Positions 47,171 through 58,660 are shown, numbered from the stretch's first letter. The stretch: DNA of 64,000 nt from Stictocephala bisonia (GCA_035578905.1 JAQJVL010000123.1:1860001-1924000), one strand, 5' to 3'. Translations and numbers: made by a program. The notes: generated from the letters alone by a model not told the origin.

Positions 47171-48124
47171 ACTGTAAAAGATCCAACCCATCTTTTTTCA
47201 TAAACCAGCTCATTATCTCTATGGTATTTTATGCCAAAGATGACTCCAACATGTTTAATGTTGTTCTTACACTAAAATGTTCCTGCACAATACCAAATTT
47301 TTACTTTCTAGTCCAAAAGGTTCAAACAAATTAAACTATGTAATAATTCTATAAAGAATAAAACCACAGATGCCATTATACCATGCCATTATAAAATGTA
47401 CCTTTCTTTCTGTCATTATCATTCGACTAATGTGTTGTTTAAAATACATAGAAATCCAAACATGAAGTCAGTCATTAATAGTTTGCCAACTTGAATACCG
47501 TAAGTCCTGAAATCACATTAACTCATATATGGTTATGATTCAAAATTGTTACATATGAAATTCTCAAAACACTGTCTCCACCTCTTCTCACTATATTAAA
47601 GCTAGAATTTCCAACCATAAGCCTTTTGGATTTTCAACCACCCACCCTAGAACCATGACTCATGGTGGTTCTCTGAGCATTTCTCATGGCCCATATCTTC
47701 CCCATAGATACAACCCCTGAGGCTTACCTAACTCCTCTTGGTATAACTCCTTTCACACATATCTCATACACATACACATCTCTTTCTGTACTTAATCCCA
47801 CCCAATCCACATGAACCTCCAACATAAAATTACCTTGACAGTACTATCTTTTTTTAGTCATTGTTCCTATGAGCCTAGAAACATGATAATCTCACAAGCT
47901 AATGCATGGTTTTGCTATGTTTGAGTATTTGTTCAACACACATTGTTGTCTATCATTATGAAACAAAATAAACAAACAATTTATTAAGTATTTATAAAGC
48001 AAATATATGGTTGCTTCAAATATATAAAGATTTGTTTCAATAAAAAAAAGAAAGTTTATCTTAAAGTAAATTATGCTCAGGCACATTAATTCAATGAAAT
48101 GAAAATACATAATACAATACTTAC
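47171..48124. other. CCDC93 intron, nothing recognised
   Basis: AT-rich, no exon or repeat recognised. Confidence 0.4.
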
Positions 48125-48238
48125 GTAATCAACTGTTGTAAATTTGCTAGTTCAGTCTTGCATTGTTCTCTAAAGTCTTGTTCTTGTTGTTTTAGAGTTT
48201 CACCAAGTAACACAAGGTTTTGTAACTTGTTTAAAATT
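48125..48238 (-). CDS. CCDC93: CCDC93 exon
   Basis: Acceptor TTTTTCAG, donor ATTAC|GTAAGT. Codes for ILNKLQNLVLLGETLKQQEQ and DFREQCKTELANLQQLI. The KLQ.LV.L.E.LK.QE..FR..C pattern fits CCDC93. Confidence 0.88.
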
Positions 48239-48686
48239 CTGAAAAAAAAATTCTGTACACACTTTCTTAAACTTAAACTCTAAATCTATGTGATTACCAA
48301 ATGAGAGAAAAGATGATTCACCAGCAAACATAATTATTAGAGTTTTGAGTTCTGCAATATTTTTTATTCTTACTAACAAACTACAGTATTAGATTAAGGA
48401 ATGATGCCTACAAATGTTTATTAATGATTCAGTGAATAGTGTGGAAAATAATCACGGAAGTTAAGTTATTTAAATGGGCAATAACAATCATTTATCATTC
48501 AATTTTGTAAGAACATTAAAAGAATTATGTTAAATGTTTTAATATGCTTAACTGATTGTATTTAACCTTTGCAGCTCTTAAATTCAATGATAAAAAATAG
48601 GCTGATAAATGAATGCCTCGGTTACATGGATTTTATGCATGTTTTATGCAGGACAGCTTTCCTCACACTCAGTGCTTCCTCCTTAA

Positions 48687-49610
48687 CACATTCGCTGCGG
48701 CAAGTTCACCAATAGGGTGTCGGGGGAGCTGAAAATTTTTATTACATGAAAACTTACCTTTAGGTGTATGAAGTTGATTGAAGTTGGTGATAGCCTGATT
48801 CTTTGACGTTTCCTTGTATAAATGACGTCATAAGTTTGCCCCCACCGGTGGGGGCGCCGCACCTGGCGCTCGATCACCGTTGTTTGACCCTCACAAAATC
48901 ACTTGGAATGTCGTTTTATTGTACAAAACCTCCTTTTTTATGTAAAATACTTGGTAGTTCAGTATCTCAGTGGTCAAAATACCTCAGTAAAATGAAATGA
49001 CGTCATAAGTTTGGCACCCACCGGTGGGGGCGCAGCTCCTAGCGCTCGATCACCGTTGTTTGACCGACACAAAATCACTTGGAATGTCGTTTTAATGTAC
49101 AAAACCTCCTTTTTTATGTAAAATACTTAGTAGTTCAGTACCTCAGTGGTCAAAATACCTCAGTAAAATACCTCAGTAGTCAAAATATAGCCCGACACAA
49201 TTTCCAGAGTTCGGCAGTAAAATAATCTTCAAAATACACACAAATAATTTAGTCACAATAATTAAAATATTGAAATATATGTACAGACAATAATACAATA
49301 TATACACACTCAAAACAAAGCACCAGGAATATAACTATAAGTATTATTCTATAAGAACAGCATGAAACGGTACGCACCCACCGGTGGGGGCTCAGCTATA
49401 TGGTAGAGGTCGTAGAACTCGAAACTAACAACGCGGCAAGTAAGGTTAGGTTACTAGGCAACGAAGCGAGGTGGAACAAAACAAATACAACGAATGGCTG
49501 GGCCAGTCTGGGCTTTCTAGTAAACAGTGACTCAAGCCCCCACCGGTGGGGGCGCCGTGATTCGGATACAGACCCTGCCCCCACCGGTGGGGGCAGCCGC
49601 AGCGAATGTG
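48687..49610. mobile_element. Non-autonomous piggyBac element with GC-rich palindromes
   Basis: TTAA at 48683-48686 and 49611-49614 flanks inverted ends CACATTCGCTGCGG, nearly the same as the ends of the piggyBac copy at 54603-56838 (CACGTTCGCTGCGG). The 924-bp interior has no transposase. It holds a 175-bp tandem pair (from 48821 and 48996), each with TGACGTCA and a palindrome, and in all five copies of an ACCGGT-centred palindrome. Three are the full GCCCCCACCGGTGGGGGC (48838-48855, 49536-49553, 49577-49594); two keep at least CCCACCGGTGGG (about 49017 and 49377). The last full one abuts the right inverted repeat. Confidence 0.9.
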
Positions 49611-50166
49611 TTAACTGTACCAGAGATAATTTATGCTGATGATCTTGCTTTAGATTATCAAACAAGCAGACTTACAAAAAATCAGAAGTGGTATTCATGA
49701 TGATCTTACAGTCATCACAGATTATTTTAAAATCTGGAAGGTAACTCAAAACATTATAAAAACAAAGCTAGTGTTTCCAAATGAACAAAACTGCCTTGAT
49801 TGGAATAGCTCACTCACTTACATACACAAAACTCTTACAAGTGTCATAACATTTTAAAATTTGGGTATCTATAATTTACAATGTTGACTTAAGACAAATT
49901 CAAACATCTGAACATTTAAAACAAATTGGGTGGATAGTTATAATTGAAAAATTTCCATTAAAATAAGACTGAGGAATTGACAGAACAGTGGCTGTTTAGC
50001 CAAGAAAGGAAATACATTGATTGCAAGAGGAACCAACATCGGTTTTTACAAGAAGAAATGGGGATTATAACAGTACTAAGGTATTATAACATGCTTGTAA
50101 TCAATTTACACAAGAATTATATCAACATTTTTTCAAATCAAATTAAAATCACTATAAGAAAATTTT
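49611..50166 (+). mobile_element. LINE reverse transcriptase fragment split by the piggyBac element
   Basis: Directly after the right TTAA the + strand reads VPEIIYADDLALDYQ, the YADD box of a non-LTR reverse transcriptase, then DDLTVITDYFKIWKVT and KTKLVFPNEQ with frameshifts. The region left of the piggyBac insertion (up to 48682) may be its upstream part. Strongly decayed. Confidence 0.65.
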
Positions 50167-50299
50167 GAGCAGTGAGAAACAATATATTTATCTGATATAG
50201 AAATCAGATACAATGTTATATAATCTATAACACTTTAAAGATTTTATCTTGCATATAAAATATAATAATTAATTATAATAGAGTTGAATAAATAGAGTC

Positions 50300-51035
50300 A
50301 ACTCGTTCTTAAGTATTGCCTATCACTAGTAAAGACAGTTAAAAGTATGGCTAAGAGAGATTAGACACATCACAATAAGTGAAGAGAAGAGATGAAGAGA
50401 GTAAAATTTGTTAAACATCTCGGTAGCACATTGAACGAAAATGGAAGAGACTAAAAAGCACTGAAACAGATGAGCAGGGCGAGCTACAGCATTTTATTAA
50501 CTATTTTGGGGATTAGTAAGCTTTTTGGACATTTGGATTGGATGATATTTGGCACATTTGGTATAAAAATGTGCCAAAAAATTGAAGAGATCATATAAAA
50601 GAGTTATACATTTTGAAATAGTGGACAGAGGAGATGGATAATGAGGACTAACGAAAAGCAAAGTACTAACTTTTGAAGTGCAATTTCTAAAAGAAAGAAT
50701 AAGAGTACAAAAAGATAGAATTAGGAATGAAGTTATCAAATAAAAATCTATTACAAGAGGAAATAAAACAAGAAAAAAAGATCAAATGGTTTGGAAACCA
50801 GAAAAGGATGAAGAGATAGGATGAAGAGCGTACAGAAGAAATGTATATAATAGAAGATGTAGGAATCTAAAGGATTACCAAGAGATTGAGGGACAGAGTG
50901 TAAAATAATGTAATAAGAAGAAATGAGATGTAGGGAAACGTTGTGGAAGAAAGAACATGGAAAAATGAGACACGGTGGAGAGAACTACACGTTCAAGCAG
51001 GATTGGCAGGGTGCTGGAACCAGCATATTCTGTAA
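50300..51035 (+). mobile_element. Second LINE fragment, C-terminal part
   Basis: VKFVKHLGSTLNENGRD with a later RIRNEV-like and WFGNQKRMK-like stretch matches the post-polymerase region of another non-LTR type (FKYLGS..., RNE..., WFGH..RM). Several frameshifts; no single open frame. Confidence 0.55.
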
Positions 51036-51106
51036 TATGTATTCAACATAAATCAATCACTGAAAATTATCTAAGGCAAGTGACTAAATTAACTAACACT
51101 ACTTAC

Positions 51107-51276
51107 CCCTGTTCAGCTTCTGTCAGCACATGGGAAGGAGACTCTTCGTTGTAAATCTGTTGAAGTTTCTCTAACTTTTCTGTTTCTACTTCAAGTTTTT
51201 CCTCCATAGCTTCTTTCTCTTTTTGTAGTGCTGCTTCTTTGTCTCTTAAACGCTGTAGCTGAGTTGCTCCACTCAT
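51107..51276 (-). CDS. CCDC93: CCDC93 exon
   Basis: Acceptor TTTCAAG, donor CAGGG|GTAAGT. Codes for 56 residues from MSGATQLQRLRDKEAALQKE to SHVLTEAEQ, a strongly charged coiled-coil stretch, leaving two bases for the next codon. Open-frame prediction would start a protein at this Met, but the exon joins in phase to the one upstream. Confidence 0.88.
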
Positions 51277-51980
51277 CTTGAAATTTAACAATTCACAAAA
51301 ATGTAATAGGATTGCAAAGTCCATAAAAAAAAAAACTGTTCAAAACAATGGATGATACCATTAGGTATTTCTTGTGATTTATGGTATAGTAAAAAGGAAT
51401 TGACTATTTTGGGAATTGGAAGTTGAAGCAAAGGACTAATCACATATCAAGCCACTCAAAATCCTAACATTTTTTTTGAGATCTTGGTCAGGAGATACAA
51501 CTCTCATAATTTATTCCAGAGAAACATTTGTGTATGTGTGTTAGTGTCAAGTCTGCCAAGACATATATTATCTCACACACATGGGAGGCAGAAAAAGGAA
51601 TATCAAGCAAAAAGTATTTTTATCTTTTAACAATTAAATGGCCACAATTTAGGTTTATAAGCTCATTTCTCAGACAACATTTTAGTCTCTGAATCTTTTA
51701 CGGTACAATAACTCAATAATTCAATAACGAATGTATACAGAGAGATAGCAATCTAATTTGATATGATATGTCCACTAAATTACACTACATGACAAAAGAA
51801 CACACACATTTTCTATGGGGCTGATATCTAGTGTTTGACTGAGTGAGAGATGTCTGAGAATACAACACAATTTAATATTACAGTTCATAGAGATGAAAGT
51901 TTGCTGATGGGTTAAGAAATAGAATAAATAATGTCTGTCTGATACTAAGATTCAATGGGATTTAGTTATTCATTGATACC
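51277..51980. other. CCDC93 intron, nothing recognised
   Basis: AT-rich sequence, no repeat identified. Confidence 0.4.
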
Positions 51981-52142
51981 TACCGGCGTGGTAGCTCAGT
52001 AGCTAAGGTTTCGGACTGCAGAGGGTAAGGTCCAAGGTTCGAATTCCCACTAAGTCAACAATCGGTATTTCACTTGTTGAATAAAGTTCACACACAGGCC
52101 TGCCCATGAGAACTGGCGAGTGAAGTTAAAAAAAAAAAAAAA
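51981..52142 (+). mobile_element. SINE family B, tRNA-derived, + strand
   Basis: TGGTAGCTCAGTAGCTAAGG is a box A and AAGGTTCGAATTCCC a box B of a tRNA-like head. The body AATAAAGTTCACACACAGGC leads to a poly(A) tail at about 52126-52142. It pairs with the - strand copy at 35672-35832. Confidence 0.9.
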
Positions 52143-52224
52143 ATCACAGAGTATATAGATAAACCAGAGTCTACAGGATATGCAAAACAAGCAACCGTAG
52201 TGAATCCTTATTGGGAAATCCTTA

Positions 52225-53217
52225 GGGAATGCCTTAATTCAGTCTAGATTGCAGTACGGAATTTTATGCTGGGGAGGAACTTATAAATATCTCATCAATA
52301 GTTTAAGAAAATCTCAAAATAAATTTATTAAATTAATTCTAAAGAAAAATAGACAAGAGCATTCTTTTCCTTTATATTGTCAAACGGGTATAATGCCTTT
52401 AAAGAATTTGTTTATTTTCAAAACACTAAAGCAATTTTATATAAAGAGTGGAAATAGAGGTTCAACCAGGGTGCGTCCTGAACTTAGAAGCAACATTAAA
52501 ATACTATTCATAAAACCAAAAGTTTATAATTTTTTCTTCAGGCACTCTTAACTATATCTTGGACCAAATTATTTTAATCAACTAAATTCAAATATTAAAG
52601 AAAGTCCAAATTTAGAAGCCTTTTACAAAAGGGTAAAATATTGGTTGTTTACTTTACATGAAACTTCTTTTTTGGAGGAATTTCTCGCATGAGCTGATTT
52701 TGCTCCTTTTTGTATTTTCGAAATATAAATGATAGTATTCGGTGGCATATATGATTTTCATTATTTAACCTATTTCAACAGATCATATATTGATGTAAAT
52801 ACTGTTTTAAATAGGTATTTATTTTTCATTTGATGTTTTTCCTGTTTTTTTTTTTGTTTAAAGTTATGATGGTTGATAGTTTTGTTGTTTGTTTGTTTGA
52901 TGTTTTGTTTAATTCTGTCTATATTATTCTAAGTACATATGACAAATTTTGTGTGTATCATATTTTATATATTTAGGTATTTGTCTCAAATATAAAAATG
53001 TTTTGGTCTACTTTTGTAGTATTAATCTTGTATATATGTAAATATATCATTATTTAAGCAGATGCCACAGTGAGCCATTTTTATCAGTTGATTATGTAAA
53101 TGGACTGGACTCATCAACCACAACTACTGGAAAACTGTGGTTGATTAATTCCGAGAGTTGTAATTTTTTGTTCATAATTATGTATTATTTGAAGGAATAA
53201 ATCATTATTTCATTTCA
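52225..53217 (+). mobile_element. LINE 3' end, 5'-truncated
   Basis: From about 52240 the frame reads LQYGILCWGGTYKYLINSLR, KSQNKFIKLILKK and GIMPLKNLFIFKTLKQFYIK, then beyond a stop FNQLNSNIKESPNLEAFYKR and SFLEEFLA. This is the C-terminal part of a jockey/CR1-type ORF2 (YG...WG, QKK.+R.I, L.L..L...). An (ATTTC)n tail is at about 53203-53217. It starts about 80 bp after SINE B. Confidence 0.8.
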
Positions 53218-53845
53218 ATCTGGCTATGTTTGACCTGGGTGGGGTCTCTGTATGTCCACATTGTTATTCGCCCTACAGTCTGTCTAGCCCATGGAACTCT
53301 GTTTGAGGTGCACAGTATGAGAGTTATTTGGATATGCCTCTACTTGCATTAAGGCTTACCATTACCAATAAATTATTCTTCCCTTGCATTAATATTTTAG
53401 TCCAGTAGTAGCCCTGCTATAACAGATAATGTTTATTCGTCACCATTTTCGTAAGAACAGCAAAAATTAATATGTATGCATACTGTAATAAATTATATAG
53501 TTTCCAAATAAGTAAAATCATAACAAGAATTTGATAAGAATTAACTACAACTATCATCAATAAAGTATAACACGTACTGTGTTTAGTACCTGATACAAGT
53601 ATAACACAAATAATTATATCATTATTGAACTGTTATACAATTATAACTATTTTTAATATTAGTATTAATAAAAATAGTCTACATATGTCTTAACCTAAAT
53701 TTAATGTGTAAAACAATGGTGTGATTGAATTTTTCATAGGCCTCTTAGTTTTTTGTAAGCAACCCTCAAACTCGGATTCACATGATTTCTGTGCCAAGGT
53801 AAGTCTAGATATTCCCAATAAATACAATCAGCTAATTATCCTTAC
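53218..53845. other. CCDC93 intron with an old repeat piece
   Basis: About 53715-53800 (TTTTTCATAGGCCTCTTAGT, then CAACCCTCAAACTCGG) is a diverged copy of about 2775-2835, so an unclassified repeat family is present twice. Confidence 0.45.
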
Positions 53846-53947
53846 CTCAGCTTGAGCTTGCAGTTCAGTGTAATGTTCTACAGCCTTGGCAATCTCATCA
53901 GCCTGCATGCTGACTATACTTCCAACCACTCCTGCCGCAAGGCGACT
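53846..53947 (-). CDS. CCDC93: CCDC93 exon
   Basis: Acceptor TGGCAG, donor GAG|GTAAGG. Codes for SRLAAGVVGSIVSMQADEIA and KAVEHYTELQAQAE. The V.G.IV.MQ pattern fits the conserved start of the CCDC93 coiled coil. The last base may be off by one. Confidence 0.85.
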
Positions 53948-54598
53948 CTGCCACAAGTAACACATGCTTTAATCATTTAATATAAACGTAGACAACAAAC
54001 TCACAGTAAACATCTCTAAATTATGTATAACGACATTTGAAGTAATGCTTATTATTTTTTTAAATTTAATTTCTTTGAAGTCAATTACTATCTTCAAAAA
54101 TTAATTAATGTATAGGACTCAACCAACCTTATCTAATTACATCTTGCAAACAAATGTTTCTAAAATATTATGTATTATAATTACAATTGAAAAGTATTAA
54201 CTATCAATTAGCTTATACTTGTCAAGTAATAAATTACCACATGACAAGGTGAACAAAATTTGCAAACTTCACAACCTCTCCTTAATTAACTAAGCTAGAC
54301 AAATAAGTCAAAGTTTCACAAAATAATCATAACAAAATTAATTAATCATGTAAATAATGCTTTTTCTAGATCTGCACGTTTGTCTTAAACATCATTTACA
54401 CTTTGAATATGAATTTAATGTATTAAATTAATTGTTACATTTAATGCATGTTAAAATATGCAAACAAGCATAGTAGACCAAGACATGTGGATATAGAGTT
54501 AAGTATTTACTTATATTTGGCCTATAAATACTATTAAACATTTAAAAAATTTTTTCTGGAACTATTCTTAAATACCTAAGATCATATATTTTCTGATG
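53948..54598. other. CCDC93 intron, nothing recognised
   Basis: AT-rich stretch before the piggyBac element. Confidence 0.4.
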
Positions 54599-54602
54599 TT
54601 AA

Positions 54603-56838
54603 CACGTTCGCTGCGGGTCACCGCCCGGGCGGTATTGCCGGAATTCGCCGGTGGCTGCGCACCGTCCGGGCGGTAACGGCGCCATGCCAAACTAATTCAG
54701 TCCTCGTGCAGCAGCACTCTGGTGTAGTCGGGAGCTACGTTGTCCGTGTTTCGTGAAGTATAGTGGTTGTCTTTTTGCGCAAACCGTTCTCAATTATCGC
54801 TATTGGTTCTGTTACTGCTTCTGGTGGATTTTTACTCACTTTTTACTTATGTTTAGTGTAATTATTTGTTATATAAGTGTGTTTTATTGTTAAATAATGG
54901 CGTCTACTTCCCAACTGGCTGACACGTGGCACACGACGCCAATGGTCCCCAGACCCTTTGAGGATGAAGAAGGAGCTTCAGATTCATCGGAGGATGTGCA
55001 TGGGAATACTGACGATGAGTATTTTTTGACAGATTCTGATGATGAAATAGATTTAGATGCCAATCCCCATATCTGGTCAATAAATACATCGGGATTAAGA
55101 CAAATAGAGTTTGTAAAGTAGGAAATATTTTTAATTCCATTACCTGGTCAAGGCAAGCCCATTGATTTTTTCAATTTTTTGCTTGATGACATAATTCTTG
55201 AAAATATTGCGAGATTTACCAATGCCAATGCAATGCATATTTTCACACATTCCAACACCTTGACACCTAATTCTTGAATACATAATTGGAAGGACGTTAC
55301 TGCAAATGAGATGAGAACATTTATTGGACTTTTCATACACACAGGAACAATAAAACTGAATCACCTACAAGATTATTGGAAAACACACTTGTTGTTTTCT
55401 CTTCCATGTTTTGCAACTTACATGCCACGAGATAGGTTTATCAATATTTTGAGGTGCTGGTATTTCAAAAATGTAAATGTACAGTACTCTAATGAAAGAT
55501 TAGCTAAGATACAGCATTTTGTTGACTATTTCAACTCTAAGATGGAAGCTACGTTTTACCCACAAAAGGAACTGTCCTTGGACGAATCTATGGTTCTGTG
55601 AAGGGGCCGTCTTATTTTTTGCCAATATCTAAAAAGGAAGAAACATAAGTATGGTATTAAATTATACACATTGAGCGACCCCCATGGGATAATTTTAAGA
55701 TTTTTGGTGTATTGTGGAGTTGTAGATGAACTAGGAGGGAAAGGCCACGCTCAAAATGTTGTGTTGAAACTAATGGAGCGGAAATTAGATGTCGGCCACA
55801 GTCCCTATATGGACAATTATTATAATTCGTTCAGGTTAGCTAGCAAGCTGTTATCTAGACAGACATATTGTACAGGGACCTTACGTATAGACCATAAATT
55901 CAGTCCGAATGATGTCAAATCTGCTACGCTGAAAACGGAGGAGACCATAGCAAGTTACGCCGATGGCGTGTGCATCGCAAAGTGGAAAGACAAGCGGGTT
56001 GTTAGTTACATCTCGACAGAATTCGAGAATGACATGGTTCAATCTACGAACAAACGAAACATCGTACGTGATAAGCCTCTTCCTATAGTGAAATATAATG
56101 GTTTCATGAAGGGGGTAGACCGAGGTGATCAAATGATGGCATACTACCCAGTGGAGAGGAAAACACTCCACTGGTATAAGAAGCTTGCGGTGCACATCAT
56201 TCACATGCTCTTGCTGAATTCACATACTTTGCACAACATCTACACTGTGGGTGCAGCAGAAAGGAATAAGTGGACATTCTATGATTTTCGTCTCGCTGTC
56301 CTAGAAAACTTGCTGCCGAAACCTGTCGATCCACTGCCTATCATGTTCCTTCGAGGAACCCCACACACACTAACAATGAATGGACCTCGACCTGATAATC
56401 CCACCAGGATCCACCAGAAAGACTGCCGTATATGTAGGGTAAATAAAACCAGGAAGAAGTCAAAGTATGTGTGCAAAGCCTGCCCAGGTGAACCAGGACT
56501 CTGCCATAAAGTGTAAAAACACAAACATCCAGACTGTTGTAAATATATGTAAATATCTTTTTTATATACTACAAACTATTATTTTGGTAATTTATAAGTC
56601 ATAGGCTAGTTTCAATGGACTAAAGTGAAGTGAAAGTGGATCGGTGATGCAGTTGGCAGTCGGTGGAGGGCGCCAGGAGGTGACTACCACCCAGGCGGTA
56701 ACATTTTCAAAATGGCGGCAGATACGGAAAATGCGGTGGAAACCCAATTTTACGACTTGGAATCATGGTATGTTTATTCATAATAATATTTTTTAGTATT
56801 TCGGATAGTTATTATTACATATAGCCGCAGCGAACATG
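54603..56838 (+). mobile_element. piggyBac element, full length
   Basis: TTAA at 54599-54602 and 56839-56842 flanks inverted ends CACGTTCGCTGCGG and CATGTTCGCTGCGG. Directly inside the left end lies the palindrome ACCGCCCGGGCGGT (54620-54633) with a one-mismatch copy at 54661-54674; a degenerate copy lies inside the right end at about 56686. The 2236-bp element contains a transposase reading frame at 54897-56516 and inserts into a CCDC93 intron on the opposite strand. Confidence 0.94.
54897..56516 (+). pseudogene. piggyBac transposase (PGBD4-like), three in-frame stops
   Basis: One frame runs 540 codons from ATG 54897 to TAA 56514-56516, broken only by TAG at 55119, TGA at about 55275 and TGA at 55599; there is no frameshift. 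The protein has an acidic Asp/Glu/Ser-rich N-terminus, then the DDE_Tnp_1_7 fold: LSLDESMVL with the first catalytic Asp (its following Trp codon is the third stop, before RGRL), MDNYYNS with the second, and FMKGVDRGDQM with the third. The Cys-rich tail (CRIC...CKACPGEPGLC) is typical but ends early. Family transposases excise precisely at TTAA; this copy cannot make a full product without read-through. Confidence 0.93.
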
Positions 56839-57023
56839 TTAATTTTTTAGATGCATGCTTTCTATCAATTAAAAAGTAACCTAAAATTTAACATTTTAAT
56901 TGAGAATTTATAAAAATACCTAGACCAATGTAAAGTGAAATTTTAATCGTTAATGCAATTCAAGGCATTTACCACTTTTTAACATGTACATGATTTTAAT
57001 GTGTACATTAAATACATACATAT

Positions 57024-57059
57024 ATTTAATATAAATATATATATATATTTATATTAAAT
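57024..57059. repeat. Perfect AT palindrome, 36 bp
   Basis: ATTTAATATAAATATATA followed by its exact reverse complement. Probably low-complexity sequence able to form a cruciform. Confidence 0.85.
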
Positions 57060-57168
57060 CCACGTTTCATTAAGCAAATCAAGTACATTCCTGGGATTTG
57101 AAGATCTTTTAAGATAAATTGTGTTCTCAGATTATTTTGTTGAACTATCTCATAGGTAATTTTAAGAT

Positions 57169-58490
57169 CGAGGGTCATCCAGAAGGTAAAGAACGATTGT
57201 GCATCACATGCGGCGCTGATCCCCCACCACTGCGACTGAGTACACGCTAGTTACCTCTGGCTGTCCGGTCAGTGTGAGCCGAGTTTCGTTTCTGTGAGGT
57301 CACGCGTCTTTGCTCTGTAAACTTTCAAACTGGCGGCGCCCATTGAAAATTCCGCCAAATAAGAAGTGCGCAGTGTCATTCGGCGAATGCTCAAAACGTT
57401 CGGCCTATCGAAATTTATAGGCAAATAAACACTGTTTATGGTGAGAATGTAATGAACAAATTTTCAGTGAGGAAATGGTGCATTATGTTCAACCAAGGAA
57501 GAACCAATGTGCACGATGAAGAACGGATTGGGAGGCTATCACTTGTGACTGAGGAATTGAAGAAAAAAGTTGAAGACAAAATTGTGGAAAACCGGCAATT
57601 CACTTTAAAAGACGATATTCCAGATGTTTCTCGATCCCTCTTACATGAAATTGTGACTGAGCATCTTGGGTATAAAAAAATGTGCACTCGGTGGGTTCTA
57701 AAGTTTCTCACAGAAGTCCACAAGACTAAACGAATGGGAGCAGCCCTTGAACTTCTTACCCAATATGATAGTGATGGTGAACAACTTCTCGATCGTATTG
57801 TGACCGGAGATGAAACTTGGGTTTCGTAGAAAACTCCGGAAACAAAGCGACAATCCATGGGGTGGCATCATTCAAACTCACCCTCAAAACCTGTAAAAAA
57901 AAAAATCGAATCTGAACACGAGAAAATTAATGGCAACTGTTTTTTAGGACCGCAAAGGTTTAATCCATGTCGAATTTTTGCCAAGGGGAGAAATGATAAA
58001 TTCAGAAGTCTATTTCGAAACCCTTCAGAGACTCAGACTTGCAATAAAGAACAAAAGACGTGGCATGTTGTCAAAAAAAGTGTTTTTGAACCACGACAAT
58101 GCTCGGCCCCATGCATCGCTACGAACCTAGCAAGAACTTCAAGGTCTAAAGTGGGACATTTTTGGACATCTTTCCTATAGTCTGAACCTCGCACCTTCAG
58201 ATTACCATCTGTTCCCGAAACTGAAAACATTCTTGGGTGGGAAGCAGTTTGGAAACGATGAAGAACTGAAAGAAGAAGTGACATCCTGGCTCAGGTCTTT
58301 GGCGGCTGAAGACTATAACACTGGCATTGAAAAACTGATTCCTCGGTACCATAAATGCCTTGACAACCAAGGCAACTACATTGAGAAGTAGGCTAGGTTA
58401 CTGTGAGTATGTAAATAAAGTTCTGTGTTGCTATCTTTCGTTTTTAATTTTTTTATACCAAAACGTTCTTTACTTTATGGACGACCCTTG
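57169..58490 (+). mobile_element. mariner element, copy 2, dead
   Basis: The same family as copy 1: left end CGAGGGTCATCCAGAAGGTA, right end (reverse complement) CAAGGGTCGTCCATAAAGTA, TA on the right (58491-58492). The left flank is AT, probably a mutated TA. The start codon is lost (CTG at the ATG position of copy 1) and an early TAA follows. The best stretch is 57452-57829, with VKNRQ-like linker, the helix-turn-helix region and TGDETWVS carrying the first catalytic Asp; the HDN box is altered to a frameshifted form. Same orientation as copy 1, about 19 kb away. Confidence 0.92.
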
Positions 58491-58609
58491 TAGATTAGGT
58501 AGAATCTTGTTCAATTACTGTATATGTTCTTAACATTTAATAATCAAGACATGTTGATAATATCCACTAAAAATCTAACAAAGTTATACAATAAAAACAA
58601 TAAACTTAC

Positions 58610-58660
58610 TTCTTGCTCAGGCATGGACGACATTGTGGTCATTAGATGTCGAGATCGGAC
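58610..58660 (-). CDS. CCDC93: CCDC93 exon
   Basis: Acceptor TTGAACAG, donor GAA|GTAAGT. Codes for VRSRHLMTTMSSMPEQE, 17 residues in phase 0, just before the SRLAAGVVG segment. It lies about 120 bp from mariner copy 2. Confidence 0.75.

Noticed and set aside
49396..49665. Open frames on both strands across the palindromes
   Set aside because: They read through GCCCCCACCGGTGGGGGC copies of the miniature piggyBac element and have no domain.
51981..52060. Genuine tRNA gene
   Set aside because: The head is part of a SINE with a poly(A) tail and a second copy at 35.7 kb.
55881..56204. 107-codon - strand frame
   Set aside because: Shadow of the piggyBac transposase frame on the other strand.
57436..57858. 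140-codon - strand frame
   Set aside because: Shadow of mariner copy 2; the real coding direction is +.
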